From Ferrovum sp. PN-J185 (GTDB lineage Bacteria > Pseudomonadota > Gammaproteobacteria > Burkholderiales > Ferrovaceae): DNA of 64,000 nt. Below the pieces are notes generated by a model that had not been told where the DNA came from, searched no databases, and worked only from the letters and a program-made list of their open reading frames with translations. The translations under genes and the position numbers were made by a program. How positions within the stretch are numbered: position 1 is the first letter of the stretch; the number at the start of each line of letters is the position of its first letter. Below are positions 43,042 through 52,115 of this stretch, in pieces. The DNA lies in NCBI RefSeq assembly GCF_001581925.1, contig NZ_LQZA01000001.1, positions 372,001 to 436,000 of the forward strand. Direction: 5' to 3'.

Positions 43042-43698
43042 TCAATTTATTAATATTTGTGTCCAATTAAATTGGCTAATATAGATACCTAGTGGGTTAT
43101 AGAGCATGACTTTAGGTTTGTCTGTTAAGGCCTGTGATAAGCCGACAATCACATTTGCTTTCCAATGTGTTTCATTAATTAATTGATTATGATGATAAGA
43201 TTTTTCATTCCACGTGACCTGCCAGGTATTTTTACTGATTGGTAGAACACTCATGATTGAGGGAGAAACAGTTATCCCATCTTGATTGAAGGGACTATGT
43301 TTCTTATACCATTCATCAAGCTCAGTCACTGCATTAGCGCCTATTTGAGCATATACGCGATCTAGTAACATTTTTTCCGCAGTGACTTCTGGTAGTACAC
43401 TACGCGCTTGCCATATCCAATTGGCTACGTTGGCTTCAATTATTCTGTCATTAACACTGTTATTTGACACAGGATTTGCATAACCAATAGGTGCGCCTAA
43501 TTTATCAAGTGCAATCACGTATGGTTTGATATGACTTTGACTAGCAAGCCATAGTACTCCTGCAACACAAATTGCACATAGAACTAGGGCTAGATAAGCT
43601 ATCTTACGCCATTGTTGTACTTGATAAAGACTATCTCCATAACGCTCATCCCATTCTCGTCTGGCATTTAAATAAGGGATTGGAGAAAGTAAAGCCAT
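43042..43698 (-). CDS. trbF: TrbF, VirB8-like inner-membrane protein
   Basis: 218 residues. N-terminal NARREWDERYGDSLYQVQQW followed by one membrane helix and a periplasmic VirB8 domain (YVIALDKLGAPIGYANPV, VTWNEKSYHHNQLINE, NPLGIYISQFNW). It assembles the inner-membrane part of the channel. In Ti-type clusters it should follow trbL directly; here a four-gene ABC exporter operon sits between them. Confidence 0.92.
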   Translation of the reverse strand: MALLSPIPYLNARREWDERYGDSLYQVQQWRKIAYLALVLCAICVAGVLWLASQSHIKPYVIALDKLGAPIGYANPVSNNSVNDRIIEANVANWIWQARSVLPEVTAEKMLLDRVYAQIGANAVTELDEWYKKHSPFNQDGITVSPSIMSVLPISKNTWQVTWNEKSYHHNQLINETHWKANVIVGLSQALTDKPKVMLYNPLGIYISQFNWTQILIN

Positions 43699-43770
43699 TT
43701 TTTATCCTAATAACAGAAAGATATGTTTAATCTGGGATTAGGGAAAAAATAGAAATATAAACAATTGAGA

Positions 43771-44877
43771 TTACATACGATGACGAAAGAGCCAAGTTGC
43801 GATAACCATGGTACATAGTGCAATTAATCCTAATGGCCAAAATTGTGGCCAGAGATCAATGACTTTGTCTCCTTGCAAAAATACACCTCTAACGATAATT
43901 AGAAAGTATCGCATTGGATTAATTAGTGTTAATTGTTGAACCAGTAATGGCATATTAGCAATAGGTGTAGCAAAGCCAGATAAAATAATAGAAGGAACTA
44001 AAAATAGAAATACACCAAGCAGTCCTTGTTGTTGAGTAAGAGATAATGAGGAGATCATTAAACCGATACCGATGGCTGCAAGTAAAAATAAAATAAGACC
44101 TATCACTAACGCTATGATGCTACCGACAAAGGGAACCTTAAACCAATAAATAGCGAGAATAACAATCAGAACTCCTTCTAACGCCCCAATAATGAGTCCT
44201 GGTAAAGCTTTTCCTATCAAAATTTCTGTAGGGCTAAATGGTGTGACCAGTAATTGGTCAAATGTACCTTGTTCTCTTTCTCTTGCTACAGATAGACCGG
44301 TGACAAGTAAGGTAATAACCAAAGTTAGTAAGCTCACTATTCCGGGTACTATAAACCAACGTGAAAGCAGGTTTGGATTAAACCAAGGTCTCACTATTAA
44401 GTCACTTGGTACAACTCCCCATTGATAAGTACTTGCCCAATACTGATTAAAGTTTAATACAATATTATTGGCATAATTGAGTGCTAACGTAGCCGTATTT
44501 GAATTACGTCCATCAATAATAATTTGTAGAGACGCACTTTGATGACCTACTAGTTTTTTGGTGAAGTCATTAGGTATATGAATAACCATCAATACTTCCT
44601 GCTTGTCTATAATAGGAGCAAGCTCTTTTTCTTGAGTTAATACATGTACTTTTTCAAAAGACGGCGCCCCTTCAAAACGAGCAATTAATTGTCTTGACGC
44701 AAATCCTTGATCTTCGTTAAACACTGCATAAGGGATATGATTTAAATCAAATGTTGAGGCATAACCAAAAACCAATAATTGTATGAGTGGTGGCCCAATT
44801 AATACAAATCGACTTTTTTTATCACGTACAAGAGATAGAAACTCTTTAATTACCAACGCCCATATACGTAATAACAT
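43771..44877 (-). CDS. ybhR: ABC-2 type permease, YbhR-like
   Basis: 368 residues. One N-terminal helix, a large periplasmic domain (~45-175) and five C-terminal helices; the ABC-2 signature LSVAREREQGTFDQLLVTPF is visible near residue 200. Its ATG overlaps the stop of the preceding permease gene by one base. Forms a heterodimeric exporter with the next-upstream permease; E. coli YbhFSR exports cations and drugs (family knowledge). Confidence 0.85.
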   Translation of the reverse strand: MLLRIWALVIKEFLSLVRDKKSRFVLIGPPLIQLLVFGYASTFDLNHIPYAVFNEDQGFASRQLIARFEGAPSFEKVHVLTQEKELAPIIDKQEVLMVIHIPNDFTKKLVGHQSASLQIIIDGRNSNTATLALNYANNIVLNFNQYWASTYQWGVVPSDLIVRPWFNPNLLSRWFIVPGIVSLLTLVITLLVTGLSVAREREQGTFDQLLVTPFSPTEILIGKALPGLIIGALEGVLIVILAIYWFKVPFVGSIIALVIGLILFLLAAIGIGLMISSLSLTQQQGLLGVFLFLVPSIILSGFATPIANMPLLVQQLTLINPMRYFLIIVRGVFLQGDKVIDLWPQFWPLGLIALCTMVIATWLFRHRM

Positions 44878-45992
44878 TAATCCAACCTCTTACGCGAACG
44901 CAGCCACGTTAATCCTAGAAAAAAGATAGCCATGATAAGAAGAGCAATACCGTTATTAATTAAAATGGGCCATATGTCTCCTGCTAAAAAAAGAGTCTGT
45001 AAAATAGTCACGTAATAACGTGCCGCAACAATGTGAGTAATAAATTGTATAGGAGCAGGCATCGAATGAATATCAAACACAAAGCCCGATAGAATAAATG
45101 CAGGCAAAAAAGTAACAATAATAGCGATTTGACCAGCTACAAATTGATTTTTAGCAACACTTGATATGAGTAGACCCATACCTAAAGCAACCAATAAAAA
45201 TAGTGCGGAGAATAGTAGTAATAAAACTAGGCTACCTCTTAAGGGTACATCAAATAAGGTAACTGCTAGCACAACAGACAATAACATTCCTCCCATACCC
45301 ATAATAAAATAGGGAATAAGTTTACCCAATAGGATTTCGCTGATACTGACAGGGCTCGCCATTAAAGCTTCCATGGTACCTCTTTCCCATTCACGCGCTA
45401 CAACTAAAGCGGTTAAAAGTGCACCAATTAAGGTCATGATAACTGCAATTAATCCAGGTACAAGATAATCACGACTCTTTAATGCTGGATTAAACCAAAT
45501 TCGTGATTGTGTTGATACCGGAATAATGAATGGTTTGGCATTAATCATTGCATATTGGGTTAGCCACACCTGCCATACTCCCTGTAAATAGCCCTCTGTA
45601 AGACGGGCGTTATTAGCATCAGTACCGTTTATTAGAGTGGAAATAGGTGCTACTTTGTTCTGGTAGAGGTTCTTAGCAAAATCATCACGTATCCAAAGTA
45701 TGGCATTAACTTCATGGTTCATCATTGCTTTTTGAGCATCATCAATTGTTGTATAGTAGTGCGGAGAAAAATATGATGACTGATTAAGACCTGCAATAAA
45801 TTCGCTACTCTCGTGAGTATGCTGATCCTCAACTACTGCAATAGGGATATGGTGTGCATCTAGTGAGACACCATAACCAAAAATAAAGAGCAGAATGACA
45901 GGCATAATAAAGGCAATAGCAATCGCTGAAGGATCGCGTATAATTTGAATGAATTCTTTTTTAATAAGCCCTATTAAGCGCTGTTTGTTCAA
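44877..45992 (-). CDS. ybhS: ABC-2 type permease, YbhS-like
   Basis: 371 residues with the same layout as its neighbour: N-terminal helix (PSAIAIAFIMPVILLFIFGYG), periplasmic domain, then VAREWERGTMEALMASPVS and five helices. It overlaps the ATPase gene by 4 bases. The pair is about one third identical by eye, as expected for YbhS and YbhR. Confidence 0.85.
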   Translation of the reverse strand: MNKQRLIGLIKKEFIQIIRDPSAIAIAFIMPVILLFIFGYGVSLDAHHIPIAVVEDQHTHESSEFIAGLNQSSYFSPHYYTTIDDAQKAMMNHEVNAILWIRDDFAKNLYQNKVAPISTLINGTDANNARLTEGYLQGVWQVWLTQYAMINAKPFIIPVSTQSRIWFNPALKSRDYLVPGLIAVIMTLIGALLTALVVAREWERGTMEALMASPVSISEILLGKLIPYFIMGMGGMLLSVVLAVTLFDVPLRGSLVLLLLFSALFLLVALGMGLLISSVAKNQFVAGQIAIIVTFLPAFILSGFVFDIHSMPAPIQFITHIVAARYYVTILQTLFLAGDIWPILINNGIALLIMAIFFLGLTWLRSRKRLD

Positions 45993-47728
45993 AATGCTCT
46001 CCGAATGTCACTTTCGTGAGATTCAATTAAATGTATGAAGGCATCTTCCATGGTAGGGTGAGTTATCTTTTCAGTTACAGCCATAGCACGTATCTGGGCT
46101 GGTGTGCCTTGTGCAAGAATTTCACCTAACGACATAAGAACTAGTCGATCACAATATTCTGCCTCATCCATATAATGAGTAGTGATCAAAATAGTCACTC
46201 CTTGCGCTGCTAAAAGATTAATTCGCTGCCAAAATTCACGTCTAGCTAAGGGGTCAACACCTGAGGTGGGTTCGTCTAAAAAAAGGATTGCTGGTTGATG
46301 TAATAGTGAACAAGATAATGCTAAACGCTGTTTTATCCCTAAAGGTAACTTATCAGTATTCATATCAAGGTAGTCAGTTAACTGAAATTCATTTACTACC
46401 CAGTTAATTCTTTCTTTTTTTTTGTTTCCTTTCAAACCATAAGCATGAGCGAAAAAGTTAAGATTTTGAGTGCAACTTAAATTACCGTACAAAGAGAATT
46501 TTTGAGCAACATAACCGATTCTTCCTCTACCTTCTGATGAGAAATGACGCATATCAATATTATCTAATAACAACTCGCCTGAAGAGGAAGGGAGTAAACC
46601 GCAGAGCATTCTAAAAGTAGTGGTTTTACCAGCGCCATTCGCGCCCAGCAAACCAAATATTTCCCCTTTGTTTACATTAAAAGAAACATTTTTCACTGCT
46701 TGAAATTCACCAAATATCTTATTTAACTTATTTACAGTAATGACGGCATTATTGTTGTTTTTTATTACTGCATGTTCTTGACTAAAAATATTTGAATCAA
46801 TAAATTTATGTTGTGTATTATTTTGTCCAAGAATATCAATAAAAGCATCTTCAAATGATGGCGTGATGGATTGCCAGCATTCCTTTTCTTTTTTGATAGG
46901 AATATGCTCAGCACTAATTAAGACTCGAATACCTTCTGTATTAATTCGTACATCTTGTATTCCTTCTCTAGTACGTAGTGATTCATGAAGTTGTCGTTTG
47001 GTAATTGTTTGATGAGTGACGATAAAAGTTCTATTATGAAGACGTTGTATAAGTTGTTGAGGAGTATTATGTTCTAATAAACAACCCTCATGAAGTAATA
47101 ATATATCATCGCATTTCTCCGCCTCATCAAAATAAGCAGTGCTCATCAAAACAGTTACATTTTGTTTTTTTAAATTCTGAATAATTGTCCATAGTTCACG
47201 CCTTGCTATAGGATCAACCCCAACCGTCGGTTCATCTAATAATAATATTTGTGGTGCTCGTAATAGTGCACAAGCTAATCCCAGTTTTTGTTTCATCCCA
47301 CCTGACAGTGCTCCTGCACGACGTGCTCCGAATGGCCCTAGCGCCGTCAGTTTAAGTAGTTCGTGCTGTCGATTGGTTCTATCACTATCACTAAGATTAT
47401 GTAAATCAGAATAGAGATTAAGGTTTTCCTGAACAGTTAAATCCTCATAGAGCCCAAAACGTTGCGGCATATAACCAATGCTATTAGGTAACAAATGAGT
47501 ATCTACATGACTAGATTGATTACTAAGCTGTATTGTGCCCTGATCAGGCAAAAGAAGTTGTGCTGCTAGACGCATTAATGTACTTTTACCAGCACCGTCT
47601 GGGCCTAATAAACCAGTTACTTTTCCTTTTTTTAAGCTAAAACTAAGTTGTTTAATAGCAGTTAAACGCTCTTTACCTTTTGAGAATGTTTTTGTAACTT
47701 GATTAAAGCTAAGAGTGATCTCAGACAT
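45989..47728 (-). CDS. ybhF: Double ABC ATPase, YbhF-like
   Basis: 579 residues, the length of E. coli YbhF. Two nucleotide-binding domains: first with Walker A GPDGAGKST, signature LSGGMKQKLG and Walker B LLLDEPTVGVDP; second (~residue 330 on) with GANGAGKTT, a degenerate signature LPLGIKQRLA and LFLDEPTSGVDP. The weak second signature suggests asymmetric ATP sites. Three bases separate it from the fusion-protein gene. Confidence 0.9.
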   Translation of the reverse strand: MSEITLSFNQVTKTFSKGKERLTAIKQLSFSLKKGKVTGLLGPDGAGKSTLMRLAAQLLLPDQGTIQLSNQSSHVDTHLLPNSIGYMPQRFGLYEDLTVQENLNLYSDLHNLSDSDRTNRQHELLKLTALGPFGARRAGALSGGMKQKLGLACALLRAPQILLLDEPTVGVDPIARRELWTIIQNLKKQNVTVLMSTAYFDEAEKCDDILLLHEGCLLEHNTPQQLIQRLHNRTFIVTHQTITKRQLHESLRTREGIQDVRINTEGIRVLISAEHIPIKKEKECWQSITPSFEDAFIDILGQNNTQHKFIDSNIFSQEHAVIKNNNNAVITVNKLNKIFGEFQAVKNVSFNVNKGEIFGLLGANGAGKTTTFRMLCGLLPSSSGELLLDNIDMRHFSSEGRGRIGYVAQKFSLYGNLSCTQNLNFFAHAYGLKGNKKKERINWVVNEFQLTDYLDMNTDKLPLGIKQRLALSCSLLHQPAILFLDEPTSGVDPLARREFWQRINLLAAQGVTILITTHYMDEAEYCDRLVLMSLGEILAQGTPAQIRAMAVTEKITHPTMEDAFIHLIESHESDIRRAF

Positions 47729-47731
47729 GGG

Positions 47732-48766
47732 TTAATTACCGCATGTATGGTTTATAGAGTTAGTCGTTGTGCTATCTAGCCTATTGATTTTTACTGTAAC
47801 AGGCATTCCAAGACGTAATTGATGATTTGTATTGCATGCATAGATTCTTACACGATAAACAAGCTCAGTTCTTAATTCGGTTGTTTCAACATTCTTAGGT
47901 GTAAACTCTGAAGTGGGAGAGATAAACCCTACCCAACCTAGAAATGCGTGATTTGGAAATGAGTCCGTATAGACTTGCGCTTCCATTCCAGGGTGAATAA
48001 ATCCAAGAGATTTCTCTGGTAAATACACGCGAGCCCAAATAGGATTATCCAGAGCCAGAGTGAATACCGGAGTTTGTGGAGAAACCATATCACCGGGCTC
48101 AAGTATTCGACTTTGTACAATACCGTCTTCTAATGCATATAAGTTTGTATCAATAAGCTCTTGTTTAGCAATTGCTAGTTGAGATTGATAGGCTTGTAAT
48201 TGTTGTCGTGCAGCTTCAATATCCTCTTTGCGAGGACCTTCAAGAGAAAGTTTAAGAGTTTGTTGTGCTCGATCGAAGTTTGCTTTTGCAGTGTTTAAAG
48301 CGGCAAGTGAGTTGTCAACGTTTTGTTTTGGTACATACTGTTTTTTTACCAATTCCTTTTGTCGTTCATAGCTTATTCTAGTGTTAATTAAATTCGCTTT
48401 TGCTGAAGCCACATCTGCACGGGCTTGTTCAATTTCCTCAGGACGTGATCCATTCAGTAAACGGGTTAATATCTGTTGTTGTGTAGCAACTAGTGCTTCA
48501 TTTTGTTTGACGGCCTCTTGGAAACGGATAGGATCGAGTTTAGCTAATAATTGACCTTTTTTAATGCTATCCCCTTCTTGTACTTGTATTGCTGTAATTC
48601 GTCCGGAATCATAGAAGGCTGCTTGTACTTGACGAATATCGATATTGCCATAAAGTGTTATGGTGTTGTTCTCTTGTTTAGGACGGTTTATCCAATAGAA
48701 AGACAACCCTATGGCAATGATTATAACAAGTCCAATATAAACATATTTTCTTGCTGAATGGGACAT
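47732..48766 (-). CDS. ybhG: HlyD-family periplasmic adaptor, YbhG-like
   Basis: 344 residues. One N-terminal membrane anchor (YVYIGLVIIIAIGLSFYW), a split lipoyl domain (GRITAIQVQEGDSIKKGQLLAKLD and YALEDGIVQSRILEPGDMV), an alpha-helical hairpin between (~80-195) and a beta-barrel domain. It heads the exporter operon; the 207 bases upstream should hold its promoter. It probably connects the pump to a TolC-type porin, which is not in the window. Confidence 0.88.
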   Translation of the reverse strand: MSHSARKYVYIGLVIIIAIGLSFYWINRPKQENNTITLYGNIDIRQVQAAFYDSGRITAIQVQEGDSIKKGQLLAKLDPIRFQEAVKQNEALVATQQQILTRLLNGSRPEEIEQARADVASAKANLINTRISYERQKELVKKQYVPKQNVDNSLAALNTAKANFDRAQQTLKLSLEGPRKEDIEAARQQLQAYQSQLAIAKQELIDTNLYALEDGIVQSRILEPGDMVSPQTPVFTLALDNPIWARVYLPEKSLGFIHPGMEAQVYTDSFPNHAFLGWVGFISPTSEFTPKNVETTELRTELVYRVRIYACNTNHQLRLGMPVTVKINRLDSTTTNSINHTCGN

Positions 48767-48973
48767 GAATATTCCTTGTTGTGATTGCTTTTACGGCTTA
48801 TTAAATCTCGAATGAATAGTAATTTTACGTTTATTATCAAGATTATTATCACTTAAGATTAAGAGTGTTTTGTTAATTATTAAGCGTCAAGTACATTATT
48901 GATTATTTCTAATCTAGCGTAAAGAATAGTGTTAAATGTTATTCAGACTAAATGAAATTTCTGACGTAAGAAA

Positions 48974-50341
48974 TTACTCTATATGATTTATTCTTATAGA
49001 AACAGAACCTGTTGAGCCATCATGTGGAGTGCTGGATTTGAGTTGTTGTTCTGCCACATGATCAATAATTGAACTGATAGTATTAGACGATTGTGGAACT
49101 GGGCTTTGAGAATTAATAGATAACTGAGATGTGTTTTTGTCAGTTAATCGGATACGATTTGCTAGTTCTGCTCCCAAGGTATTTTTACCTAGTCCTTGTA
49201 CTTGTTTTTCTTGTAGTGTATTCATTATAGTTTGATTGTTTACAGCTGAGTGACCAGTCAAATGGTCTTTAACCATTGAACCAACACTATTTAACCCGTG
49301 TTGAGAAGCTTTAACTATTCCCTGTTGTTTGGCAAGGGTTATACCGCTACCGATTGCTTTTGCCGCACCGATGGTTTGATTAGCCAGCTTTACTCCTAAT
49401 CCCAATCCTGTTGCTCCAATACCAAGAGCAGTACCTGCACTGAACACAGCGCTGTTACCTACATTACTTAAACTTAATGAGGGGCTACCACTCATCATGG
49501 TTGCAGCTAAAGAGGGAATCATAAAGCATAACGCGCCAAACACAAGAGAGATGGCTGCAGCAGTAAAAAAACTAGCAGGAGGAGGTGAGCCTGTTCCTGC
49601 GGCAATCATTGCTTGTTGTATATCTTGATTGATATTTTGGGCTAATAGAGGCCCTAGTCCAACTATTAAATATAAAACAAATAATTTAATTCCCACACTG
49701 ACTGCGTAACCCAAATAGCGCTCCCCAAATGAAATAGTCCATCTCGATCCTAAAAAACCTAACATGATCATTCCCCCACCAATAATTAAATAGCTTTCAA
49801 TTAAGGTTATTAATAGTTGCAATGATGCAAAGGCAAAGGCGATGACAATTAGTAGTGATGAAAGTCCAGCACAAATAGCGGAAAAAAGATAACTCCCAAG
49901 CGCCTGTAACCCCATAGATGGGCTTCCTAAAGAGAGAATTAATTGGTTGGCAATTTGTGGACCAAGATTAAATATATTACTAGGGCTTAAAGTACCAACC
50001 CCTGATATAGTTGCACCTGCTTGAGAAAAGCTACTAATAATAAGCGGTATCCATTGTGGCGCAAGACTGATTAAAGAATAAAAAAATGACAATGAAAGAA
50101 TTTTGAACGTGAGTGCACTGAGTAAATCAGTGAGTTCATTTTTTCGTAGCAAATAATGTATTCCTGACCAGACAAATTCTATAAGTGCTAAACCAGCAAA
50201 AAGATGATTGGCATAGATAATCGACTGATTCATCCATGAGGAGGAGCTTTGCTGAAACTGTAGATTGATTTGGTCTAAAGTTCCCGTTGCCCATACAGAT
50301 ATGGGTAAAAGAAGAATTACTGTTCCTAAAAGACGAGCCAT
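48974..50341 (-). CDS. trbL: TrbL, VirB6-like polytopic channel protein
   Basis: 455 residues. A signal-like first helix, then six or more membrane helices up to ~residue 300 (including SYLIIGGGMIMLGFLGSRW and GERYLGYAVSVGIKLFVLYL, typical TrbL/VirB6), then a long Gly/Ser/Gln-rich cytoplasmic or periplasmic tail. It is the only trb gene standing alone: the exporter operon separates it from trbF and about 11 kb from trbJ, so it needs its own promoter in 50342-50440. Confidence 0.9.
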   Translation of the reverse strand: MARLLGTVILLLPISVWATGTLDQINLQFQQSSSSWMNQSIIYANHLFAGLALIEFVWSGIHYLLRKNELTDLLSALTFKILSLSFFYSLISLAPQWIPLIISSFSQAGATISGVGTLSPSNIFNLGPQIANQLILSLGSPSMGLQALGSYLFSAICAGLSSLLIVIAFAFASLQLLITLIESYLIIGGGMIMLGFLGSRWTISFGERYLGYAVSVGIKLFVLYLIVGLGPLLAQNINQDIQQAMIAAGTGSPPPASFFTAAAISLVFGALCFMIPSLAATMMSGSPSLSLSNVGNSAVFSAGTALGIGATGLGLGVKLANQTIGAAKAIGSGITLAKQQGIVKASQHGLNSVGSMVKDHLTGHSAVNNQTIMNTLQEKQVQGLGKNTLGAELANRIRLTDKNTSQLSINSQSPVPQSSNTISSIIDHVAEQQLKSSTPHDGSTGSVSIRINHIE

Positions 50342-50445
50342 ATTAGCCTTTTAATATCATAAGGCCAATCTGTTGTAGTTGAAAAAACTATTGAAAAATT
50401 ATGAAAATAATATTTTCTACACAAGATTGAAAGTGCAAAAAGATG

Positions 50446-50476
50446 AAACCATACTCTCAAACAGACAGTATGGTTT
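50446..50476 (-). terminator. Terminator of the His/Lys-rich small protein gene
   Basis: Ten-bp perfect stem AAACCATACT (50446-50455) with AGTATGGTTT (50467-50476); on the minus strand it is followed by CATCTTTTTG. It lies 12 bases past the stop at 50488. Confidence 0.65.
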
Positions 50477-50487
50477 TGATAAGTACA

Positions 50488-50772
50488 TTAAGAGTTATTA
50501 TTTTGCGCTGATGGATGTACTTTTTTATGCTTTTTATGATGTTTGCTGTGGGTTGAATGATGTTTTGTGTGTTTTTTATGTTTTTTATGATGGGTATGTT
50601 TTTTATGTATTGGTTTTTGAGCGATTTGATCAGCTTTTGCTTCTGCTTTCAACTCTTTTTCATCTTGAACTAGTTCAGGGTGCTTCTCTGCGATAGAAGC
50701 GGGCAATTCAGCGTAACTTAATGACGTAATAGTCAGAAAACTTAAACCAAGTAAAACTTTTGCTAGTTTCAT
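50488..50772 (-). CDS. Small secreted His/Lys-rich protein (AEKHPEL family, paralogue 1)
   Basis: 94 residues. A clear signal peptide is cut after SLSYA, leaving ELPASIAEKHPELVQD followed by an extremely His/Lys-rich tail (repeats such as HKKHKKHTKHH). Such tails can bind Ni, Cu, Zn or nucleic acid, but no family is recognised. A second protein at 60103 shares the same signal peptide and LPA-AEKHPEL head. It has its own terminator and is a single-gene unit between trbL and the plus-strand block. Confidence 0.75.
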   Translation of the reverse strand: MKLAKVLLGLSFLTITSLSYAELPASIAEKHPELVQDEKELKAEAKADQIAQKPIHKKHTHHKKHKKHTKHHSTHSKHHKKHKKVHPSAQNNNS

Positions 50773-51326
50773 ACTAATTCCTTAGATTTTAAATAATGAT
50801 TACAAGCTATTTATCATACCAATAAATAATTTAATTAATATAACTAGATGTTTTTATTGGTTTTATTATTTTATTTTTCGACCCGTAATCTTGAGGAGTT
50901 TTTATGGTTAAGACGCTAATATATTGATTTAATTAAATAAAATTAATTTCATTGCTTGAAAAGAAATCTGTCTAAATTCATTACACTTCAATAGTGGGTT
51001 GTTTTTATCTTGATTCGTTCTTTTTGATGATTTCTATTTACTACATTACTAGTAGTAATTTTTGTTCTTGTTTTTTTGTTTTATTGTTGTAACATGTTGC
51101 TTTTTAAAAGAATTAACATCTTTGTAATAAAATACCAGGATAATTTCAAAGTTTTATGAATTACATTGAAATACGCTTTGCCTTTTAAATCAATAAATTG
51201 ATTCAGATTGAGTGTTTTTCGAGATTATTAAAAATCTCTTAAGAATAATAATCATGGGTTTTATGTTGGTTTAAATCTAAGATTAGAAAAATATGCTGTT
51301 TAATTTACGTATAGGTTAAGTTCTTA
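50773..51326. other. Divergent intergenic region
   Basis: About 550 AT-rich bases between the small secreted protein (minus) and the beta-barrel gene (plus). No gene recognised; it must contain both promoters. Confidence 0.4.
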
Positions 51327-52115
51327 ATGAGAGTAACTCGAACAATCGTTTTATTGGTTCTAAGCTATGTATGTCTTTTTAAAAGCGCAGTCGTTTATGC
51401 GCTTCAAGATGAGATCCAAGTTTATGATGACACCATCAACGCTAAGGGAGTATTTGGTGTCGAAATGCATACAAATACTACATTAGGTGGACCTTCTGTT
51501 ACTCCTAATCCAGGTGAACTTGCGAACCTTCATCAACTTAGAAATACCTATGAGTTAAGTTATGGTATTGATGGCCATTTTGAAGCAGGTTTATATTTAC
51601 CCATTGTTCATGAATCTCAAGGCCCTACTGAATTTGCAGGACCTAGAGTAAGAATGAAGTGGATTGGGAAAGCAGCGCCTGATGGGGGCTCTTTCTATGG
51701 ATTCAATGTTGAGTTATCAGATGTAAAGTATCAATTCGAGGCTCAACAACAAGCCATTGAGATGCGTCCGATTATGGGATTTCGCAATGCAGATTGGTTA
51801 GTCGCTTTTAATCCTGTATTAGATTACACCACACGACCAGGTTATAGACAGGACGGCCCTATCTTTTCTCCACAATTGAAAGTAGGCCGAACAGTTGCTA
51901 AGGGTATACAAGCAGGTTTTGAGTTTTATGGGGATGTGGGGCCTGTAGTACAACCTTTATATATGTATCAACAAGGTAATACCTTATTCGCTGTTATTGA
52001 TGTAGATCGCGGACCATGGATCTTTAATGCGGGCGTTGGCAGAGGTTTTAACAGTTATGCTGATGGTTGGACTGTTAAAACAATTATTGAAATTCCACAT
52101 GGTTGGTTACAGTGA
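51327..52115 (+). CDS. Outer-membrane beta-barrel protein, unknown substrate
   Basis: 262 residues with an N-terminal signal peptide ending near VVYALQDE. Alternating hydrophobic/polar strands with aromatic ends (TYELSYGIDGHFEAGLYLPI, WLVAFNPVLDYTT, GFEFYGDVGPVV) fit a small barrel of the putative-transporter type. Its TGA overlaps the GTG of the porin gene (GTGA), so the two are coupled. Function not assignable. Confidence 0.65.
   Translation: MRVTRTIVLLVLSYVCLFKSAVVYALQDEIQVYDDTINAKGVFGVEMHTNTTLGGPSVTPNPGELANLHQLRNTYELSYGIDGHFEAGLYLPIVHESQGPTEFAGPRVRMKWIGKAAPDGGSFYGFNVELSDVKYQFEAQQQAIEMRPIMGFRNADWLVAFNPVLDYTTRPGYRQDGPIFSPQLKVGRTVAKGIQAGFEFYGDVGPVVQPLYMYQQGNTLFAVIDVDRGPWIFNAGVGRGFNSYADGWTVKTIIEIPHGWLQ

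Noticed and set aside
50379-50696. 105-residue plus-strand frame opposite the His/Lys-rich gene
   Set aside because: It is the antisense of a repetitive CAT/AAG-rich gene and its Tyr/Phe/Val content is a mirror of that composition.
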